The notes beneath the pieces are model-generated. The model had not been told where the DNA came from and made no database searches. It worked only from the letters and a program-made list of their open reading frames with translations. Positions 27,978-39,270 of a stretch of DNA of 64,000 bases are shown here, piece after piece. The stretch is from Ypsolopha sequella (taxonomy: Eukaryota > Arthropoda > Insecta > Lepidoptera > Ypsolophidae): NCBI GenBank assembly GCA_934047225.1, contig OW203985.1, positions 3,489,501-3,553,500 of the forward strand, in the 5' to 3' direction. A program made the translations under genes and the position numbers. How positions within the stretch are numbered: the stretch's first letter is position 1; each line of letters starts with the position of its first letter.

Positions 27978-30900
27978 CTGCAATATCAAGTTCGTTTGAA
28001 AATCGCAGATAAACGAGCTGTATTGTTACAAATCTATACATTGTTGTACCTTCAGTGTAAAGTTCAGTTAATTATGTGGAATCCGTGTTAGCTTTCATAA
28101 ATCTCCACAAAGAAAGGCTTGGTTAATGTGTTAGTTTTACGCGGAATTTTTACATTAGCTGCCTCTTTACTTAGAGGTCTAGAAGAAGTCATTTTATGTG
28201 ATACAATCATCTATTGAACCTTTTCTGTTAATGTAATAATCTTATTATTTTGTTTTGGTACACAGCAAAATATTAATATTTTGTTATTAGACTAGGATAT
28301 ATTTTTGTAATTTGCCTAGACCCTGAAAAAAATTAATAATGCTTGTTATTTGTACAATAATAATACTTTAATTTAGTAAAAAGTTATATCACACTTAGTT
28401 TTTCCGGGTTTACATAGGAAGTTATGGGTTATTAAAATAAAACATATAAATAACACAAACCTGTCTAAATCATCTTCAGCATTTTCTAGAATTTCTTTTA
28501 ATTGTTTTAGTTTTTGCCTCTTCCACTCCCGCGTATGTTTTTCCAATCTGCGGTCCTTTTCAGCATGCCTGCAACAATATACTGGGCTTAATAAACAAAG
28601 TATGTCCCAACTCACATGCAAGAGAAGGATCAAAAAACAACCTCAAAACCTCAATAAACATATTTTGGTTCAATTGGGCATTTTTATCAGTACCTACGTG
28701 ACACATGATAGTTGAACGAATAATAATGTTTTTTTTTTGCGCTAAATGCACGGTATTCAGTCTCAACTAGATACGCAAGGTACCACATTTAATTGCTAAG
28801 GATTAAGGTTGCAAAGGTTGTATGTAAAGTCAAAGCACATCATTTTGCATCAATAATAACTAAAGTCGTTTCCTTTTAGTTTAAAATAAAGTTTTAACAA
28901 AAAATAGTAACCGACTTTAAATCTGACAACAGTAATTTACAAAAAAGTTTAAAATAAACATGTACTGACCAATGTTGCCGAAATAACACTTTTGCCGACT
29001 TCTTTCTTCCCGAAACATAATGTTCTCTAGAAGTCGGCGCCCTCATTTTCATTTTTATGTACATATGTTGCAAGAAAAAAGAAGTCGGCAGAAGTGTTAT
29101 TTCTCACGGTCAGTATATAATTATTTTAAACTTTTTAGTGAACGACTGCGGTTACTTTTGAAATCGGTTACTATTTTTTTTTCGTTAAAACTTTTTAGTG
29201 TTTGCGGGTTAAATAAAATAAAAATAAATTTATAGTCACAACAAGAATCCCCGAGGGGGAGTCAGAAGGTCAGAAGTACTCCGAGTGTGAACTTTGAACT
29301 GCAAGTCACAGTTGGTCGACACTCGGTATATCCGCGTTTCTACGACGACTATTACGTCCCAACGCGATGGGTAATGAGCCCTATCGCCATTCTTAGGGCA
29401 CAAATACACGCTTTTTAGGGCATGCAGGTTTCCTTATGATGTTTTTCCTTCACCATTCAGCATGTGGTAAGTATAAGGTACTGCAAATACTATGTACTAG
29501 TAGCAGTACATAAATTCCGAAAAACTCATCGGTGCATGCTCAACCATGGGTTGAATCTGGATCTCAAGATTGAGAGGCTAGCATCCTACCCATAAACTAC
29601 CGCCGCTGTTGCCGGGCTAAATAGTGAAATATTACTAATTCTTGTAAACGCGCTGTTGATTTAAAAAGAAGATCAGGTAAGTATATTTTCAAGTAATTCC
29701 CTGTAATCAGCACCCTAATATAAACTGATAACCGCAATCTCAAGTTATGTGCTGTTATCCGTTGAAGAGTTCTATGGTATTGAGGCCAGGATTGAAGGTC
29801 AGGTGGATGAATGACAATTTTCAAGTAATACCCCGCAATCAGCATCTTAGTAGAAAGCAATTGCTTCAATCTCCAGTGGTACGTTCTCATTTTTATGAGA
29901 ATATATAATATTTAATAATAAATAATTGTTCAAAGGCATTAAAGCCAATTCTGAAGACTTTAATTTTGGTTTTAGTGCTGTCAAAAATGAATTTTCTTTA
30001 TTGCAAAATAGTCCTTAACTGTCAGTATTAGAAGCTAAATTACTTTGGAAAATTTTAAGTTGTGTGCTGTCAAAACTAAAACTTCAGAATCGGCTATAAT
30101 AGCAACTTCTTTATCTTCTGTAACGACTTCATTGTTAAAACTTAAGAGCGGTTTCGCAGCCGGATTGTGAAAAAACCACCTTTTTCTCATTAATCGAAAC
30201 AGAACACTTGAATTCAAAGTTCACTAAAAAGTTATTCAACAAAACCTTATTACCTTTGTACTTCGCAAAGTTTCCATTGGTTTCTGTAAATAAGATTTTT
30301 TTTATTTTTTTATTTCAAGTTATATCCTTCTGCTTTAATGAATGCTATGTTTGATTCTAAGCCTTATTAATTTAAATCTAACACTCGGCTAACAATAATA
30401 TTTTACATATCAATAGATAAACACATTCGTAGCAGTCGGGTAAGATCTGCAGATATTCTTTAAACTAAAATAGATTAATAGATTATGCTATTCTACTTAA
30501 GTTTAATTTTGCTGGTTACTTATCGCATAAAACCTCCAACAACCGAGTAGTCTTCGCACTGCACTAACCGGCTGGCCCAGTGCCATATGACACACAGTAT
30601 TAATTAAGTATTAACTTATCACGAGCCTTTTGCTCTGCTGTGCCATTTGATTAATTTTATTTGTTGATAAGTTACGTCGAGTCTCTGGTTACTATTTCAA
30701 ATGACAGCTTGTTTGAACCGCGAGTTCCATGTTTTATTATTTCACCATCCGCCGCACACTAGCGCGTATAGTTATGTCAGAGAGGTGTGACGTCAGCTGC
30801 TAGTAACGTTCTACCCTCTTTCGCATAATCAAAGCGCCAAAATTCTTAAAAATATGCTTAAATTGGGACTATGATTACACTTAACTGTTTTGGGTATAAG

Positions 30901-31827
30901 ATAAATGTTGTCACATTTGTACGTACCTGTTTTTGTGTTTTAGAGCTTCTCCGGATTCGTCATACTCACTATTTTCAACGAGATTGCTGCCGTCTGATAC
31001 ATAATCTTCTTCTTCCCTTTCTTCGCCATCATCTTCTTTTTCTTCTTCATAGACTTCTTCTTCCCCTTCTTCTTCCCCTTCTTCTACATAATCAGGAATT
31101 TCTGTTGATATTGGTAGCTTGAAAGGTCTTTTTTTTGTTTTTGTTTTCCTTTTATTGTGTGGTGATGGCCGCTGTTCTTGTAATTTTACACGATTTTGTT
31201 TTCCTTTAACGACATATTCATATATATCTATTGGGAATACTTTTTTGGAGTTTTTATTTTTATTGGGTTTTTTATTTATCCGCTTGCGATTATGTAAATA
31301 ATTGGAACGATGTACATTATATTCCTTAGAGATAGTTTCTTGGTTTTTGTTTAAATTTTTATCTTCTAATAGTTGCTTCTTTATTTGTTTAGCGATGTAC
31401 AAATCGACTGGGGATACACGATCTTTCTTGTTCTTCTCTTTCTTTTTTGTTTTAGATTTTTCCGGTTTTACATATTGGTATGTGTCGTGTATTAGTTTTT
31501 TGCTTTTTTTATTTACTGATGGTTTTTTTCGAACTTTGTAAGATTGTGAATCTTCCTTTTTTACCACACTTATTAAACAAGTACATACGTGCTCGGAGCA
31601 TAGACCTCCTTTGTATTGCCAAACTTGGCAAACAGTGTTACAGCTGTCTGGGTTACAAATATATTTACTAGTTTTTTTACTTATTGGTGCGTCTAAGCTA
31701 CCGTTTGTTTTTATAAGTACAATTACTTTAGTTGCATCTTTTTCATTGATAACGTCCTTAATATCAGTTACTCCAAATGTTGCGAGTTGCGGTTTTGTGG
31801 ATCTTACATTTAATCCTGGAGATACTT
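27635..31827 (-). CDS. Multi-exon gene with a defensin-like (CS-alpha-beta) domain and charged tails, 5' end incomplete
   Basis: Three exons, 30927-31827, 28461-28568 and 27635-27977, join in consistent phase at canonical GT-AG sites and encode about 449 residues to a TAG/TAA-type stop (TAA at 27635-27637). Exon 1 residues 57-83 carry six cysteines spaced C-x4-C-x3-C-x9-C-x4-C-x-C with GG before the fourth, the CS-alpha-beta pattern of insect defensins. Then come a Lys/Asn-rich region of about 150 residues, a Glu/Asp-rich run (plus 31000-31090), a charged helix encoded by exon 2, and a unique C-terminus. Family knowledge suggests a secreted, disulphide-bonded protein. The function is unknown to me. 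The upstream exon with the start codon is uncertain (candidate 32618-32729). Large introns hold a MITE, a SINE and other repeats. Confidence 0.72.
28461..28568 (-). CDS. Internal exon, charged coiled-coil-like helix
   Basis: The acceptor TTGTTGCAG and donor ACAG|GTTTGT bound 108 bp. The 35 full codons are rich in Lys, Arg and Glu with regularly spaced Leu (e.g. KLKQLKEILENAEDDL), predicting a helix. Its phase fits both neighbours. Confidence 0.7.
28880..29200. mobile_element. Palindromic MITE inside an intron
   Basis: Left-arm pieces (AACAAAAAATAGTAACCGA, AAAAAAGTTTAAAATAA, GCCGAAATAACACTTTTGCC) recur inverted at 29080-29195 around an internal centre near 29040. The arms are about 150 bp. 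Confidence 0.75.
29232..29612 (-). repeat. tRNA-derived SINE inside an intron
   Basis: It is the same family as 37279-37615. The tail CCCCGAGGGGGAGTCAGA is at the left and the tRNA-like head (TTGAATCTGGATCTCAAGAT) near 29550. Confidence 0.8.
30115..30280 (+). repeat. Dispersed repeat shared with 33775-33955
   Basis: Shared blocks include AGAGCGGTTTCGCAGCCGG, TTAATCGAAAC and TTATTCAACAAAACCTTATT. Confidence 0.8.
30927..31827 (-). CDS. Exon with the six-cysteine motif, Lys-rich and acidic regions
   Basis: The acceptor ATTTCACAG and donor ACAG|GTACGT bound 901 bp (2 + 299 codons + 2). The cysteine motif is at 31577-31657. No stop interrupts the frame, and the length is long for a chance frame in this AT-rich DNA. 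Confidence 0.78.
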
Positions 31828-31879
31828 CTGTGAAATAATGTGGAAAAAAGTTATTTTATTAATTTTATAGTGAAAAATC

Positions 31880-32140
31880 ATCACTACATGAATCTCCGAG
31901 GGGCTTTCATAGATTTTTCCAAGTATGGACTGTGAAATTCAAGTCCTACCGAAGATTATAACGTCCAGCGTGATGGGTGGTGACTGGTAAGTCCTAAGGC
32001 CGTACTTCGGGCATAAATATTATCCAAAGTTTTACGTGCCTTCTGAAACATGCAGACCGAACACAAAGTGCCTCTATCTATGGAAATTGAGCCCGTGACC
32101 TCCAGATTAGTGCTTGGACCAATAAACCACATAGGCGGTT
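31880..32140 (-). repeat. tRNA-derived SINE copy, diverged
   Basis: ATGAATCTCCGAGGGGCTTTC near 31888 is the tail, and CGTGACCTCCAGATTAG with ATAAACCACATAGGCGG near 32095-32137 are the decayed head. Confidence 0.7.
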
Positions 32141-32617
32141 TTCTTTATATATATATTTGGGAAGTAGTCCGGTGGGAAGTAGTTTTATATAGTAGTATTA
32201 TTTAAAACGGTCCTTAAATACCATCGCTATTTGTTTGTTTTGAAAAATAAATCTACACGATAATATAGTGAAGCATTGACTGTAATGTGGCTTTAATGGT
32301 TTCAAAACTTTCTACCTTCATTATTTAGTAAAGAGCTCATTAGAAACCAGGAGATTGTCTAATCTTACCTTAAAAAAAATCTTATTAATCTAGTGTTACA
32401 TAAAATCTCTTGGTCCTACTCTTGCCACAAAAATAAACAAAAGGATAAAAAGTGAAAAATCGTATTTTACAATTCTTTTCTCTTCTTGGCAGACATTTTA
32501 TAGAAACTGCATGCGTGGGAAGTTCCGTAATATAAGCATAAATCTCGTAGTTCTCTGAGAGGTGAACCGGCACACGTGGGCGGTACTATAGAATGCTTGA
32601 AATATCTACAAACTGAC
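32141..32617. other. Non-coding DNA, possible exon at 32385-32585
   Basis: A minus-strand frame of about 66 codons after an AG at 32586-32587 is open, but I found no donor giving the right phase to the known exons. I leave it unassigned. Confidence 0.35.
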
Positions 32618-32729
32618 CATTTTTGTTTTGTGTGAAACTGGCTCCAACTGGCTCGAACGAAGGTAAGTTAACTCTTGAAAAAAGTACGTTAGACAAACAG
32701 ACGCATAAGACTAAGACACCAAGACTTTC
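32618..32729 (-). CDS. Candidate signal-peptide exon of the defensin-like gene (tentative)
   Basis: The minus-strand frame contains the hydrophobic run SLGVLVLCVCLSNVLFS followed by a polar stretch, as expected of a signal peptide and the start of a mature protein. A GTCAGT at 32612-32617 would end the exon in the phase needed by the exon at 31827. No ATG lies directly upstream in frame and the donor is weak, so the boundaries are guesses. A GTAAGT on the opposite strand at 32663 is an alternative reading. Confidence 0.25.
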
Positions 32730-33200
32730 AAAATATTTTTTTTCTACTATCTTTATGAAAAAGTTCAATTTAATACTCGAAATTAGTTTTAAAAATCGAA
32801 CTTTCCGGGCCTCGTTGCGGAATGACTAAGTATCAGGTCAGTTTGAAATATCGTATTGAAATTTAATTTATTGCAAAATTTGGTTCTTTTTGACGTTTGT
32901 CTTCATTTCATGCTAAATTAGGTTCAGGTTAGGTTTAGGTTAAATTCATTAAAATAATACCTTAAATTTGAAAGAAAAATCAGGTAGTAGAAAAAGTATC
33001 GTTCCCTACAAGTAAAAATGGGTTTTCTTACTCTCAGAATGTAAGCTTTCGAAAGCTTTTAAACTAGCTTCATTCCTCGCGTGAGAAAGTCCGCCATTTT
33101 ATACTCGTCACCAAATATACAATTTCTTTAGATGTCCCTTTCCTTGCCGACATAAAGGAATTAATTTTTTCGCACACAGATTCTTGGAGAAAGTAAGCGA

Positions 33201-33461
33201 CACACGCTTAGGGTTACCATCCGTCCGGATTTGTCGGGACTTGTCCGAACATGTCCGGCCTCTTAGCCTTCCGTCCGGGCCTTTTATTTTTCCGGATTTA
33301 TGGCTTAAGGGAAAACTTAGATTAATGTCAAGATTTCGCATTGAATTATTTAGAAATCCCTCTAGTGCCTATAGCTTTAACCTTTAGTGACATTTTTTTT
33401 CAATGTCCGGCTTTTTGTCAGGGTTTTTTGCAAATTACGAAATGATAACCCTACACACGCT
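33201..33461. mobile_element. 245-bp hAT-like MITE with 8-bp target duplication
   Basis: The element is 33209-33453 with ends TAGGGTTACCAT and ATGATAACCCTA. CACACGCT is repeated at 33201-33208 and 33454-33461. The inside contains repeated TGTCCGG/CCGTCCGG words. An 8-bp duplication and TAGGG ends fit hAT. Confidence 0.88.
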
Positions 33462-33774
33462 TGTTTTTGTACAGGGAAAATATCTCATTCTCTCGGTAAA
33501 ATTATTATTTGTATATGAACTATATATAACCAAGGGAGTGAAACCATGGGTTGAAGCTAGTCATAAAGACGATGTTATAAAAACGAAACCGGTCGCTAAG
33601 AACAATAAAACAGAGCCAAGAATTACCTACTTTTATTTACAATATGTTAACAATAGTTATTTTTTATGTCTTTGACAAAATCTTTTCATTGACAGTGTTT
33701 CCGGCAGAGCAAAAGCAGAGAATATGCAAAAGGCTGGCCGTGCATTTTTGACTGATTATTTTCTTGGTTTCAGA

Positions 33775-33955
33775 TCTCAACTCTAGTGTAAGAGCGGTTT
33801 CGCAGCCGGCTTGTGAAAAACCCGACTTTTTCTAATTAATCGAAACCGAAGACGTAAATTCAAAATTCACTCAATAGTTATTCAACAAAACCTTATTACC
33901 TATTCATTGTGTATGTTGCCATCGCAAAATTTCCATTGGTTAATTAGAATTTCAA
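33775..33955 (+). repeat. Dispersed repeat, uninterrupted copy
   Basis: It carries ACTCAATAGTTATTCAACAA and AACCTTATTACCTATTC without the insertion seen at 24944-25064, so it serves as the empty-site reference. Confidence 0.8.
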
Positions 33956-34641
33956 AAGTCTAGAATTAAAAAATGTTGGTAAGGCCATTAAGCCAAGCCC
34001 TATTTCCTACAATATACAACAATATTCTTACGTTACCCACAATATATTCTTTGTCTTTGCTCTAAGACACTGGGTACTTGGCAAGGCCGAAGCTTGAGCT
34101 GCATTTCTTATCAAAGGAAACTTCTGACGAAGGAAAGGCCAAGCCACGTTTCGGACTGTTAATATTTTCTTAGTTAAATGTTTTCTTTAGCACCTGGTCT
34201 ATCTAAGCCGAAGGCCGAGTCGCGTTTCTGATCAAATTAGTATTAGGTATGTCTTGGTCTAACCTTCAAGTTTGAAAAAACGAGGGAAAAGACGATCCAT
34301 GTCAGTTTGTTTGTCAAATGACCAGCATAGCTTATTTTATTACAACATTTTTATTTTTGAAAATTTGTAGCATGTTTGCTTTTTCGGGATCTAAGTAGTT
34401 ACCTCAGATCAGACAAACAAGGGAGACATGGTAAGGGCGCTAAAAAAGGCTTGATGCGAGTTTTTGTCTTTGATTGAAATGTCGCCTTAGTTTTCGTGAA
34501 ATAGAGATGCGATGACGTATGTGTGAGGGTGTGTGTATGTTTATTCAGAGTTCGTGGCTACAAGTTCATGCGCCGTCGCCTTTTTGCATATGTACTATTA
34601 GTTTCTTTAGTGTTGCTGCCAGTTTCTAAGTGTGCATGAGA
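33956..34641. other. Non-coding DNA
   Basis: I see no gene or clear repeat here. Confidence 0.45.
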
Positions 34642-34912
34642 TATACAAGGCGAATTTTTGATCATCGTCCAAATTCATACTGGAGGCTTGATAAGTGATC
34701 AGTAATCTTAAATCAATAACAATTTTTGTGAAATTTGTAAAATGAAATTTAGGCTTCCCTTAGAAATTCACTTCCAGTTCCGAGTGGATCACTATGGGGG
34801 GGTCGAAATTTCATTTTACGAATTTTACAAAAATTTTATTGATCCATGATACTGATCACTTACCAAGCCACCAGTATGAATTTGGACGATGATCAAAAAG
34901 TCACCTTGTAAA
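34642..34912. mobile_element. TACAAGGTGAC-family MITE, copy 2
   Basis: The element is 34644-34910, with TACAAGGCGA at the left and GTCACCTTGTA at the right. TA precedes it; the right flank is AA, perhaps a mutated TA. Confidence 0.85.
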
Positions 34913-35023
34913 TGAACGTGTGCTGTACTTGTAGTGTTTCTGTTAGTGAAAGTAAGTGGCAGAAACGTGAACAATTAAAGTAATGCAACTAGGCAAATCT
35001 CCCTTGCTTGTCTGAGCATTTTA

Positions 35024-35416
35024 TAGTAGTTTATGGTACAAGGGCGCAAAGGAATAAATTACGAGGACGATTTAAAACACGAGCGTAGCGAGTGTTTTAA
35101 ACGTAACCGAGTAATTTATTGCTTTTACGCCCGTGTATCATACTACGTTTTTCAATGCATAGTGTGAGGAAATGAAAACAAATATAATCTTGTGAACTTT
35201 AAATTATAATTGGCTCAAAAGGACTGTATCCAGAGCCGTTAAACAGTTAAAAAAAAAGTATGACATTTATGATACATAGGAAAGGCTGCAGGTTAGCCAA
35301 CCGTTGCAAATAAATTTTAAAAAATAATAATAATAAAGCCCTAGGGCAAAATAATCGACTTTCTGTTCGGTTTTGATGCATAAAAAGTGGGCCTTTACGA
35401 GCACATGCATTGAAAA
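35024..35416 (+). repeat. Dispersed repeat of about 390 bp, plus-strand copy
   Basis: It runs from TAGTAGTTTATGGTACAAGG to GGCCTTTACGAGCACATGC. Minus-strand copies are at 42305-42660 and 47683-48066. An internal palindromic block reads ACACGAGCGTAGCGAGTGTT. Confidence 0.88.
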
Positions 35417-35426
35417 CATTTTAAAA

Positions 35427-35805
35427 GAAACGTCAGTCGCTTAGCGCAAAGTGCAAAACTTAACTTTGTTAATCTTGTTTAGAAATTTAAAACTGAAAGC
35501 ATTTTGGTCTGTGGCAATTAACACTAATAGTTCAGTATTAGTGAGGTTTATAAAGCAAGAGTTCGAAATTGTATACACAATTAGTCATGATCTTCTCCAA
35601 ACCAACCCAAAATTCTGTTTTAACTTTTTTTGGACAAAATCATAAATAATGTGCATTAAATTTAAAACTCATGCTGTATAAACCTCACTAATACTGAACT
35701 AATAATCAACTGCCACATAACAAAATGTTTTAAATTTTTTACTTCTAAACAAGAAATACAAAACTAAGTTATGCACTTTGCACTAAGCGACTGACGTTTA
35801 ACCTT
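35427..35805. mobile_element. Palindromic MITE (AACGTCAGTCG family), copy 1
   Basis: The ends AACGTCAGTCGCTTAGCGCA and TGCACTAAGCGACTGACGTT are inverted and the arms pair over most of the length. The second copy is at 57333-57690. The open frame at 35451-35645 is an arm. Confidence 0.88.
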
Positions 35806-36159
35806 AAAGTAACTTTTGCACATATAGAGGGATTACATATTATTTTTAAACAAATTTATAATTCATTGCTTCGGTGGTTTACATTACAACAACCCAGCAA
35901 TTAATAAATAATAATAATAATAAATCATTTAATTCAGTCAATTATAGACCATAGTTACACAACACATACATTTTACAAATAATATTTAAAAAAAAATGTA
36001 CAATAGAAATCAAATAAAAGCTTAAATTAAGAATAATTAAGAATTAAATTAAGAATTAAATAATCGTAATGTAACATTTGTAAATACATTTTCGTTAAGG
36101 CTAACACTAAGATTTGGAATTATATTTGATTTGGAATATATCGAATATATGCCAATTGG
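35806..36159. other. Non-coding DNA
   Basis: AT-rich, with a short AAT microsatellite near 35910. I see no gene. Confidence 0.45.
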
Positions 36160-36492
36160 CATAGATTAAATTATGTTAAGGTGTGTTAATTCGAAAACGG
36201 TTTTGAGATTAAGGTTTAATAAGCCGTATTTTCGAAGTTTTGGTTCAAAAAAACCCCATGATGATGAATATTTTTACGAAAAGGCTGCAACTTCCATTTG
36301 CCCTCGTGTGACGTCACTTGAGTAATGGCTGTTTAGAAATGTGGCCTTTGCTATCAAGATAAATTTATAATAATTTGTTTCAGACTAATTTGACAGCTAG
36401 ATGACAGATGAGTAGACAGACAGAGACAGACCACTTTTTTTATAAGCAATCACACATCACAATCAGTATAATGTCTAAAATTCTCAAGTGAC
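36160..36492 (+). repeat. Dispersed repeat shared with 58788-59120
   Basis: AAGGTGTGTTAATTCGAAAA, AAGGCTGCAACTTCCATTTG and AAGCAATCACACATCACAAT recur in reverse order and orientation at 58788-59120. Confidence 0.85.
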
Positions 36493-37278
36493 AAGGTCAT
36501 CGGACAATTCTTTAAAAAATCATAAAAAAGTAGTTGTTAATTTATACACCATAATAATGTAAACCATGTAGTAAAATGGCGTATATTCTCTGAAAAAATA
36601 AATTAAAAAGATCTTTTAAAAATTAAGCCACGGGAATTTGCCAAGTCGTACAAAAAACCCAAACAAAACAAGCAAAACACTAGCAGAATATAATATGGAC
36701 GGTACATACTTTTTCGAGCCGATCTTGAAAAAGCACATGAAAGTACAAATATTACGCAGAACAGCACTGATTTCATGTCGACTTCTTCATAGTTAATGAT
36801 TTGTTCAAATAAACGATTTATTTACACAATTTCCTCTTTTATAAATATCGATTTACTATTGTTCATTCATTATTTATTTGAAATACGTAACGATAATGTT
36901 TATTTAGATTCTACAATAGGGATTGTTCAACACCAGCAAGATCGTGACACAACTTCTAGTTACTATTCTTAAAAAAAATATTAGTAGAGCAAAAAATATT
37001 CAACAAACGTGAATTTATTTACGAGTAATTATTTGATTTTATTTTTCTGGCTTGTCGGTTGCTATCTACCGGCCACTGTCAGAGGTAAAGTGCAGCACTG
37101 AGGACTGGGTTGGTAGGCGTAATATACCTTGTTATTGTTTAAATACCAGGAACAATAACGGCATTTATCATTAAAATAAATAAAAAAGAAAACTCAACGC
37201 AAATTCCATATAAATATGAAAAAATATTATTTCAAAACTTAATAGGAAGATTTCTCGTCAATATAAACAAAAACAGTA
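36493..37278. other. Non-coding DNA
   Basis: I see no gene or clear repeat here. Confidence 0.45.
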
Positions 37279-37615
37279 GCGGCGGTAGCTCAGGGGTAGA
37301 ACGCTGGCCTCTCAATCTTGAGATCCAGGTTCGATCCCCGGTCGGGCATGCACCAATAACATTTTAGGAATTTATATGCATAGTATTTGTTCTTACTTAC
37401 AACTTGCTGAACGGTGTAGGAAAACATCGTAAGGAAACCTGCATGCCCTAAAAAGCATGTATTTGTGCCCGAAGTACGACCACTCAACACGTTGAGACAT
37501 CATCGCGGTGAAACGCGGGTGTACCGAGTGTGGACTGTTAGTTGCATTTCACAGTTCACACTTGGAACACCGCTGATACCCCGTTGGGGATTCATGTCGT
37601 TACGATATGTATATG
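37279..37615 (+). repeat. tRNA-derived SINE, best-preserved copy
   Basis: The head is tRNA-like. Box A is TAGCTCAGGGGT (37287-37298) and box B is GGTTCGATCCC (37328-37338), the internal RNA polymerase III promoter. The body contains GAAAACATCGTAAGGAAACC and the tail CCCCGTTGGGGATTCATG. Other copies are at 15390-15565 (partial), 25446-25745, 29232-29612, 31880-32140 and 43534-44295 (split). Confidence 0.9.
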
Positions 37616-38588
37616 AACAAAAACAATATAATCACCAGGTACTATGTTGACGTGTCCCTCAGAGGGTATCAGAGGTATTAATTTCTGAGTATAGATTGTA
37701 ACTTGGACAGTCAACACTGGTACACCCTCTTTTTAGCGAATTTTTTACGCTGCAACAGATGTTAATTAGTCTGTCAAGGACTTCCACAAAATCTACGGAA
37801 GTTTGTTATGCAAGTCGATTGATACTATAACTAGCCTGTAACTAGCGTCCCGATACAGCATCTAATGACGTCATGCCAAAACAGGATGAGTCGCTTTATT
37901 ACGTCACGGGTGGTGACAAGCGAGTGTCATACGTTAGCCCGACAGACGCAAGCACGATGAACGATCATGTGACAAAACTGAAACCCGATCCACCCATGTT
38001 CGAATGCACGCTAGTCACCATGAATAGAATAGAATGCCATCACCAGTTGAAGTGAAAGGATATGTCAATAAGTTGAGTCTTGGTGTAACTATCCTGCGCC
38101 TGATTAGTAGTTCTATCTCGGTTTACGACAATCGGGGAGATTTCTTTCGTGCACGCTAAGGCAATAAAAATAATGTAAGGAACAAATAATAAATATAAGG
38201 AACCTGCCAAATTTCACTTTGGTAGGCTCTATAGTTTTGGAAATTTCATGTCCCAAAAGAAACAAATCTGAGGTTTGTTAATCGCGTATATCAATTGATA
38301 GCCTGACTTCTAGAAATTTAGTAATTTTGGACCTTAATTTTCTCGGGAGCAGACCGCGCTATCTATGTGCGAGAATTTTACAAGATCCCTAGGGTGTTCA
38401 GGGAAAAAGCACAGGGAAAATTTTGCAGTCATCGTAGTTTACGTAACGTCAAGTGTTAGCCTAATTGGAAAATGGGTCAAAAAGTGTCGAACGTCTCTTT
38501 ATACTTTTAAAGACTACATAAATAAAAAGCTTACGACAAGATACTTTTATTGTGTTCTTTTCAAGCTTTATTTATTAATTTAGTATGT
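37616..38588. other. Non-coding DNA
   Basis: A second, decayed SINE-tail-like piece (CCTCAGAGGGTATCAGAGG) is at 37660-37730. I see no gene. Confidence 0.4.
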
Positions 38589-38589
38589 G

Positions 38590-39050
38590 AAATGAAATGA
38601 AATATTTTTATTTATCTAATGTACAGAAATACATCAGATACAATTATTATAGGTCGGTTTTAATCTGTCTAATAATTTTATATCATGAATAGTATGGGAT
38701 AATACACAAAAAAAATAGAGGTTATATAAGTTTACTTAAATTTAATAAACAAATACTCTTGAATAAAATAACAAATAAAGGAAGAAATAATTATAAATAT
38801 AGGTAAATATAATGTAAAACATATAATACATATATGCCTAACTGCTTTAGTTTTGCTAAGAAGAAGAGCAAAAAACTTAGCAAGATCATGTAATTTTTTT
38901 TCATTATTTGTTTTGTAAACAAATGTGTACAAAATTAAAAAGTAAGCCTATACTTTAATTTAATATGGAGGTAAAACATACAAATCATGAGAAATTTTTG
39001 TCACGATGGAAAAAATTATGAATGCTATTAATATTATAACATAACAATCC
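38590..39050. repeat. AT-rich region with a reversed LINE 3'-end fragment
   Basis: About 38850-38900 holds CTAAGAAGAAGAGCAAAAAACTTAGCAAGATCATG, split here only for description; it is the reverse of part of the LINE 3' UTR at 39790-39840. Confidence 0.5.
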
Positions 39051-39270
39051 ATCCATCCATCAGCCTAGTTCGTCCACTGTTGGACATAAACCTTTCCAGG
39101 ACTTTGCCACTCCCGGCGGTCATCCTGGAAGAATTGCCCATACTCACACACGCTGGGCAGGCGGGTTGGTGAGCGCGATGCCGGAATCCTCGCACCAGTG
39201 ACGCCGCTGCCCGTCACCAGTCTGTTCCATATAAGGCCCGGCTATTAGGGATGGATATACCGCCATCCAT
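39051..39270 (+). repeat. Fragment of a common lepidopteran repeat
   Basis: ATCAGCCTAGTTCGTCCACT and GTTGGACATAAACC are recognisable as a dispersed moth repeat with the CGTCCACTGYTGGACATA motif. It is GC-rich compared with its surroundings. Confidence 0.6.

Noticed and set aside
30871..31541. Leu/Phe-rich plus-strand frames
   Set aside because: They are the antisense of the Lys- and Glu-rich exon (AAG/AAA and GAA/GAG codons read backwards).
32623..32829. Plus-strand exon ending at GAAG|GTAAGT (32663)
   Set aside because: The donor is good, but I found no convincing acceptor or partner exon on the plus strand; noted as an alternative to the minus-strand signal-peptide exon.
37279..37345. tRNA gene
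   Set aside because: Box A and box B are present, but the sequence continues into a dispersed body found in several copies, so it is a SINE head.
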